The translations under genes and the position numbers were made by a program. Positions 59,390 to 64,000 of a stretch of 64,000 nucleotides of DNA are shown one piece after another. The DNA lies in the NCBI GenBank assembly GCA_001657385.1, contig LYSZ01000006.1:62001-126000 (forward strand), read 5' to 3'. Numbering within the stretch: position 1 is the first letter of the stretch; the number at the start of each line of letters is the position of its first letter. The DNA comes from Parvularcula sp. BBD 1991-13 (GTDB lineage Bacteria; Pseudomonadota; Alphaproteobacteria; Caulobacterales; Parvularculaceae). The notes beneath the pieces were generated by a model that worked only from the letters and a program-made list of their open reading frames with translations, had not been told where the DNA came from and did no database searches.

Positions 59390-60312
59390 TACTCGTCTCC
59401 CCCCTGATACTCGGGCTGGCTTTCGCCCAAGAGGTAGCCTCTCGGATTGCGGTCGATTTCACGCAGCATGTAGTCGAGCGTGCGCATGACGCGGCGCGCT
59501 TCGGCCATGGTCGGCGCAACCTGCGCCAGGCCCTGATCCGCAAAGATGCGGATCGACTTGCGGTTCTCGCCGACCACGGCGCGCAGGTCGGCGACCAGCG
59601 CCCGCGTTTCGGAGATCGCCGCCTCGGCCTCCTGCATGACGGCCGGCGCGTCCTCCTCCGTCAGGCGCAACAGGCCCGCCGACGCGGCGTCGAGCTTTTC
59701 GGTCGCGCTCGCCAGGTTCTCCGCGGCGATATTGGCGTTTTCGATCAGCTTGCTGATGTTCTGCCGGTTCTCGGCGATCGCGCCGGTCGCGGTTTCCAGA
59801 TCGGCGATGATGTTGCTGATGCCCTCGATATTGTCTTTCGACAGGAGGCGCTGGGCCTGCGCGACCACGTCGCCCGAGCCTTCGAGAAACATGTTGATGG
59901 TGGAGGTGTTGGCCTCGATCGACGGCACCCGCGCTTCGCTTGCGTCTTTCAGGAGCGGCGCGTCCTTGGTGCCGCCGACAAGCTGAATGATGAGCAGGCC
60001 GGTGAAGCCGACCGGCTCAAGCTCGGCGACGGTGTCGGTCTTGACCGGCGTGTCGCGGTCGACCCGGATGCGCGCGATGACGATGGAAGGATCGTCCGGG
60101 TCGATCGACAGACCGTCGACCTCGCCTTTCTGGATGCCGTTGAACCGCACCGCCGCGCCGATCGACAGACCCGACACGCGCTCGGTGAAAATAACGTCGT
60201 ACTCGTCGAATTCGCGCCGCGCGTCGCCCAGCCAGAGAATGAACAGGAACGCCAGCGCAATCACGCTCAGCACGATCGACCCGATTAATACGTAATGCGC
60301 CCGCGTTTCCAT
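59389..60312 (-). CDS. MCE-domain (MlaD-like) substrate-binding protein
   Basis: 307 residues. One anchor (VLIGSIVLSVIALAFLFIL, residues 8-26), one MCE domain (YDVIFTERVSGLSIGAAVRFNG then GFTGLLIIQLVGG), and a C-terminal coiled coil (about 170-260) longer than MlaD of the other copy. Second MCE protein in the window, with its own permease, ATPase and lipoprotein. Confidence 0.92.
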   Translation of the reverse strand: METRAHYVLIGSIVLSVIALAFLFILWLGDARREFDEYDVIFTERVSGLSIGAAVRFNGIQKGEVDGLSIDPDDPSIVIARIRVDRDTPVKTDTVAELEPVGFTGLLIIQLVGGTKDAPLLKDASEARVPSIEANTSTINMFLEGSGDVVAQAQRLLSKDNIEGISNIIADLETATGAIAENRQNISKLIENANIAAENLASATEKLDAASAGLLRLTEEDAPAVMQEAEAAISETRALVADLRAVVGENRKSIRIFADQGLAQVAPTMAEARRVMRTLDYMLREIDRNPRGYLLGESQPEYQGGDE

Positions 60313-60419
60313 GTCGTCCCAGTGTTAACCCAGCGCCAAGCCCGGCGCACCCGCCCTGCCCGGCGTTCCCCGGCTTCTGCGTGCGGCGTTTGCGCCGCAT
60401 TGCCTTGCAGCGTCGGCCC

Positions 60420-61211
60420 TCAACTCGCTTTCGCCGCCAGCGCGGCGCGTCCGCGCGGCCCGGCGAAATATTCCTGTATCCACGGATGCTCGTTGCGCCG
60501 CACCTCGTCCAGCGGGCCGCAGGCGATCACCCGTTTCTCGGCCAAGACCGCCACCCGGTCGCAGGCGGCGTGCAAGGTGTCGAGATCATGCGTTACCATA
60601 AACACGGTTAAGCCTAATGATTCCTTGAGATTGACGATCAGCTCGTCGAATTTTGCGGCGCCGATGGGATCAAGGCCAGCCGTCGGCTCATCCAAAAACA
60701 GCAATTCCGGGTCCAACGCGAGGGCGCGCGCAAGCCCAGCGCGTTTGCTCATGCCGCCGGACAACTCGGAGGGGTATTTGGCCCCGGCCTCGGAGGCGAG
60801 CCCGACCATGGAGATCTTCAGCGCCGCCATGTCCTTGGCGAGGTCGCCCTCGATTTTAAGATGCTCGCGGATCGGCGCCATGATGTTCTGCGCCACCGTC
60901 AGCGAGGAGAACAGCGCCCCGCCCTGGAACAGGACGCCCCAGCGCCGCTCGATGCCGAGCCGTTCTTCCTCGCTGGCGTCGTAGTAATTCTGGCCGAAGA
61001 CATCGACCTCGCCGGCGGAAGGGCTCTTCAGGCCGATGATCGCGCGCATCAGCACCGATTTGCCCGTGCCAGAGCCGCCGACGACGCCGAGGATTTCGCC
61101 GCGGCGAACGGCGAGATCAAGCTTGTCGTGCACGATGAAATCGCCGAACTGGGTGCGCAGTCCCCGAACGTCGATGATGCGATCGCCGGATTGATCGGGG
61201 GGCGGGGTCAA
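60420..61211 (-). CDS. mlaF: MlaF-like ABC ATPase of the MCE transporter
   Basis: 263 residues from TTG 61211, which overlaps the permease stop (TTGA) and keeps the frame coupled. Walker A GGSGTGKSVLMRAI, signature LSGGMSKRAGLARAL, Walker B ELLFLDEPTAGLDP, H-loop MVTHDLDTLH. The FQGGALFSSLTV motif is typical of the MlaF/Ttg2A group. Confidence 0.93.
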   Translation of the reverse strand: MTPPPDQSGDRIIDVRGLRTQFGDFIVHDKLDLAVRRGEILGVVGGSGTGKSVLMRAIIGLKSPSAGEVDVFGQNYYDASEEERLGIERRWGVLFQGGALFSSLTVAQNIMAPIREHLKIEGDLAKDMAALKISMVGLASEAGAKYPSELSGGMSKRAGLARALALDPELLFLDEPTAGLDPIGAAKFDELIVNLKESLGLTVFMVTHDLDTLHAACDRVAVLAEKRVIACGPLDEVRRNEHPWIQEYFAGPRGRAALAAKAS

Positions 61212-62344
61212 AAATCGATCTCCAGATAGAACATGGCGAAAAAGGCGTCGATGACGATCACCAGGAAGAGCGACTGCACCACCGACAGGGTCGTGCGCTG
61301 GCCGAGGGACTCCGAGCTGCCTTCGACCTGCATGCCCTGGAAACAGCCGATCACGGCGATGACGAAGGCGAAGAACGGCGCCTTGATCAGGCCCGCCCAG
61401 AAATGGTTCATGATGATGGTCTCCTGCATCCGCGACAGGAACAGGGCCGGCGAGATGTCCATCGCCGTCCACGCCACCAGGCCGCCGCCGATAATGCCAA
61501 GCATCGCCGCCAGAAAGGCGAGCGCGGGCAGCATGACGACCAGCGCGAACACGCGCGGCAGCACCAGGACCTCCATGGGTTCGAGCCCGAGCACGCGCAT
61601 GGCGTCGATTTCCTCGCGGATCTTCATCGATCCGATCTGGGCGGTGAACGCGCTGCCCGACCGGCCGGCGATGAGGATCGCCGACAACAGCACGCCGAAT
61701 TCGCGCAGCACCGAGATGCCGACCAGTTCGACCGTGAAAATATCGGCGTTGAACATGCTGAGGATCTTCGCCCCCATATAGGCCACCACCGCGCCGATCA
61801 GGAACGACATCAGCCCGACGATGGGCACCGCGTTAAGGCCCGCCTCCTCCATATGATGAACGGTCGAGGTCCAGCGAAAATGGGACGGCCGGGTCAGCAC
61901 GCGCCAGCCGCTCGCCAGGGTGAAGCCGATGAAGTTCATCAGCTCCAGCGTGGCGTGATAGGCGTCCATCACGCCCTGGCCGAGCCGGTCCAGCATGGCG
62001 AGAAAGGCGTTGGGCTGCACCGGCATCACGTGGCATGGCGCAAGATGCGCCGCGACCTGGTCGAGGAGCGCGCGCTGCGCGTCCGAGCCGCCCACATAGC
62101 GAGAGGCGTCCGTCCGGCTGCCGCAGGCGAAGAACGTCCGCTGCAACATCATCGCCCCGGTGGTGTCGAGCCGGTCGAGCGCCGTCAGGTCGATCACCAG
62201 TTCGCGCCCGACGGAATCGTCGGAAAAATCCCGCAGTTCCTCATCGACCTTGCCAAGATAGCGGGCGCGCCAGTCCCCCTTGGCGAACAGGCGCAGAACG
62301 CCGTCCTTGATGCCGATGTCAAAAAACGCCGCCGTCTCCGCCAT
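61208..62344 (-). CDS. mlaE: MlaE-like permease with fused STAS domain
   Basis: 378 residues. Residues 1-115 are a STAS/MlaB-like domain (ELVIDLTALDRLDTTGAMML), fused to the MlaE permease with the EQ-loop GSMKIREEIDAMRVLGLEPM, which couples to the ATPase. In E. coli MlaB is a separate protein. First gene of the transporter. Confidence 0.93.
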   Translation of the reverse strand: MAETAAFFDIGIKDGVLRLFAKGDWRARYLGKVDEELRDFSDDSVGRELVIDLTALDRLDTTGAMMLQRTFFACGSRTDASRYVGGSDAQRALLDQVAAHLAPCHVMPVQPNAFLAMLDRLGQGVMDAYHATLELMNFIGFTLASGWRVLTRPSHFRWTSTVHHMEEAGLNAVPIVGLMSFLIGAVVAYMGAKILSMFNADIFTVELVGISVLREFGVLLSAILIAGRSGSAFTAQIGSMKIREEIDAMRVLGLEPMEVLVLPRVFALVVMLPALAFLAAMLGIIGGGLVAWTAMDISPALFLSRMQETIIMNHFWAGLIKAPFFAFVIAVIGCFQGMQVEGSSESLGQRTTLSVVQSLFLVIVIDAFFAMFYLEIDF

Positions 62345-62520
62345 GGCTTCCTAACGCTTTCTTAACGGCCGCGCCGGCGCGACCTTTGCAATGACCCTGC
62401 GTCATATGGTGTTTTAACGCCTGATGTTAAAATCATCCTGAATTCCCGGCGGCGGCTATGCTAAGACACCCGCGCGGGATTGGAAAACCGCTGAATACGC
62501 CTCTCGGGAGATCGGCAGCC

Positions 62521-64000
62521 TTGGCTAAACGCGTCATCACCAACCAGTTTCAATGGCTTTCAGCGCTCCCGCTCCTCCTGCTCACCGGCCTCCTGGCGAT
62601 TGTCGCCCTCGGGGCGGTCGCCGGCGCCCATTCCCCGGACGCGCGCGCCCGCGAGGCCCTGTTCGATTACTTCCAGCGGATCGCCCCGGCGCCGGACGCG
62701 GTCGCGGCGGCGGCGGACGTCTTCCACGTCGTCGAGATCGACCAGGCCGCCATCGACGCCGTCGGCCCCTGGCCGTGGCCGCGCACCCTGCTCGCCGATC
62801 TCGTCAACAGCGCCTATGACGCCGGCGCGACGGCGGTGATCCTCGCCGAGCCGGTCGATTCCCCGGACCCCCTGTCGCCGGAAACCATCGGCGCATTCTG
62901 GCTCTCCGGCGCGGGCGACGAAGCCCTGGCGCAGCAACTGGCGCGCCTGCCGCGCACGGACATCCGCCTCGCCGCCGCCTTCGCGCGCGCGCCGGGGGCG
63001 ATCGCGGTGGCGGCCGACGCCCCCGGCGACCCGCACAGCCCGGATTCTTTCCAACGCACGGACGCGCGCGGGGCGGCCTGGCTCGACGCCGGCGGCGCGC
63101 GCTATCTCGCGCTGCCGGGCGCGCGCTATGTCTATGCGTTGACGCCCGCTCTCGGCGCGGCGGCGCGGCCCGCCGTCGCGGCGCTGGAGCCGGACGGCGA
63201 CGGGACCTTGCGCCGCGCGCCGCTCCTGTGGTCGCTCGACGGCGCGCCCGCCCCGTCGATCGCCCTTGAGGCCGCGCGCCTCGCCGCCGCCCGTAACGGC
63301 GCGCAAAGCGTGGTCGCCCTGGAAATCGATCAGTCCACGGCGCACTCCCAGGGCGAAGGGATCAAGAGCCTGACCGTCGGCGGCGTGCGCCACGCCCTGT
63401 CGGAAACCGGCGCGATCCGTCTGTACCCGCCGCGGCGCCTGCGCGCGCCGACGACCTCGGCCGCGCGCATCCTCGACGGCGCCAGCTCCAACAGCCAGCT
63501 CCGGGACCGCGTCGTGGTGATCGGACGCAGCGCGGACCTGGCCGGCGCGGTCGTCACCGCGCGCGGGCCGCTCGCGCCGGCGGAAGCCCATGCGCTCGCC
63601 GCCGCCCAGCTTTATGCGGGCGCGAGCCCGAAGCGGCCGATCTGGACAGGCTATGTCGAGGCGCTGGCGGTAATGATGTTCGGCGCCGGCGCCATCATGA
63701 TCGGTCAGCGCATGGCGTTCTGGCCGGTCGTCGCTCTCGCCGGCCTCGCCGCCGCAGCGCTCCTGGCCGGCGCCTTCGCGGCGTTTTCGCTCGCGACGGT
63801 CCTCGTCAATCCGCTGCCGCCGGTTGTCGCGCTTTTCATCGGCGCCCTGTCGGTGGCGGGGGGCAAATCCATCGGCGGCGCCCTGCGCGACGATTCCGTA
63901 CGCGGCGCTTTCCACGACGCCCTGCCCGAGCCGGTGATGCAGCGCCTGCGCGAGGACCGGACCGGCGCGCTTCTGAACGGGGTGAAGCGCGACATCACCG
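62521..64000 (+). CDS. CHASE2-domain adenylate/guanylate cyclase, cut at window end
   Basis: Starts at TTG 62521 with a GGGAG site about ten bases before. 493 residues are visible. A membrane anchor (LPLLLLTGLLAIVALGAVAG), an extracytoplasmic CHASE2 domain (VVEIDQAAIDAVGPWPWPRTLLADL, then VVVIGRSADLAGAVVTA), then three membrane helices (about 375-455), and the first residues of a class III cyclase domain (ALLNGVKRDIT). Makes cAMP or cGMP in response to an external signal not known from sequence. Confidence 0.88.
   Translation, partial: MAKRVITNQFQWLSALPLLLLTGLLAIVALGAVAGAHSPDARAREALFDYFQRIAPAPDAVAAAADVFHVVEIDQAAIDAVGPWPWPRTLLADLVNSAYDAGATAVILAEPVDSPDPLSPETIGAFWLSGAGDEALAQQLARLPRTDIRLAAAFARAPGAIAVAADAPGDPHSPDSFQRTDARGAAWLDAGGARYLALPGARYVYALTPALGAAARPAVAALEPDGDGTLRRAPLLWSLDGAPAPSIALEAARLAAARNGAQSVVALEIDQSTAHSQGEGIKSLTVGGVRHALSETGAIRLYPPRRLRAPTTSAARILDGASSNSQLRDRVVVIGRSADLAGAVVTARGPLAPAEAHALAAAQLYAGASPKRPIWTGYVEALAVMMFGAGAIMIGQRMAFWPVVALAGLAAAALLAGAFAAFSLATVLVNPLPPVVALFIGALSVAGGKSIGGALRDDSVRGAFHDALPEPVMQRLREDRTGALLNGVKRDIT

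Overview
The window is a chromosomal segment of a GC-rich alphaproteobacterium. ChpT (the CtrA-pathway phosphotransferase), a TipN-like polarity protein, DUF1150, DUF2155, NDUFA12, a B12-dependent ribonucleotide reductase and the gene order lptC-lptA-lptB-rpoN-hpf-ptsN together point to the Caulobacterales / Hyphomonadaceae / Parvularculaceae side of the class; the genus cannot be fixed from the sequence alone. No rRNA, tRNA, CRISPR array, insertion sequence or integrase was recognised. Most of the window is housekeeping.

Layout. 0-6 kb: a MOSC protein (cut by the window edge), YbjN, UbiK, then lgt - MidA-type methyltransferase - pgeF and prs. 6-9.6 kb: a small accessory patch (96-aa protein, XRE regulator with a 30-bp palindromic operator, nucleotidyltransferase-fold protein), a CoA transferase and a membrane PAS sensor. 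9.9-13.8 kb: aspartate aminotransferase, dps, two unrecognised genes beside an AT-rich stretch, and eda. 14-20.8 kb: SRAP peptidase, NUDIX, a TIGR02301-type protein, a BLUF-fold protein whose flavin tyrosine is phenylalanine, ygfZ, MAPEG, tag, a KAS III-like enzyme and rnd. 21-26.2 kb: lptCAB-rpoN-hpf-ptsN. 26.5-36 kb: DUF1150, a VOC protein, uppP, a receiver-only regulator with chpT, ydbH-ynbE-ydbL and an M23 peptidase. 36-46 kb: clpB with a heat-shock-type promoter, aat, the NDUFA12-mlaD-DUF2155 block and nrdJ. 46-52 kb: pentapeptide-repeat protein, thiO, a holin-like gene, a degenerate CPA-type antiporter and isovaleryl-CoA dehydrogenase. 52-64 kb: TipN-like protein, a Fur-type divergent promoter serving a TonB receptor and a DUF6607 lipoprotein, a four-gene MCE lipid transporter, and a CHASE2 cyclase cut by the window end.

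A theme is envelope construction and lipid traffic: Lgt, LptCAB, UppP, two MCE systems, the AsmA-like YdbH system and an M23 endopeptidase all sit here. A second theme is Caulobacter-type cell-cycle and polarity control (ChpT, the receiver protein, the TipN-like protein, RpoN).

The most unusual observations are a dispersed two-hairpin repeat of about 105-125 bp, found in three full copies, each beginning exactly at the TAG stop codon of a gene and lying between convergent genes; a second, unrelated two-hairpin element with the same placement behind the TonB receptor; the BLUF protein with Tyr replaced by Phe; the near-perfect operator palindrome of the XRE gene; and an overlapping pair at 12.0-12.9 kb in which the second frame is open and apolar before its first available start codon. 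No known defence or mobile system was found.
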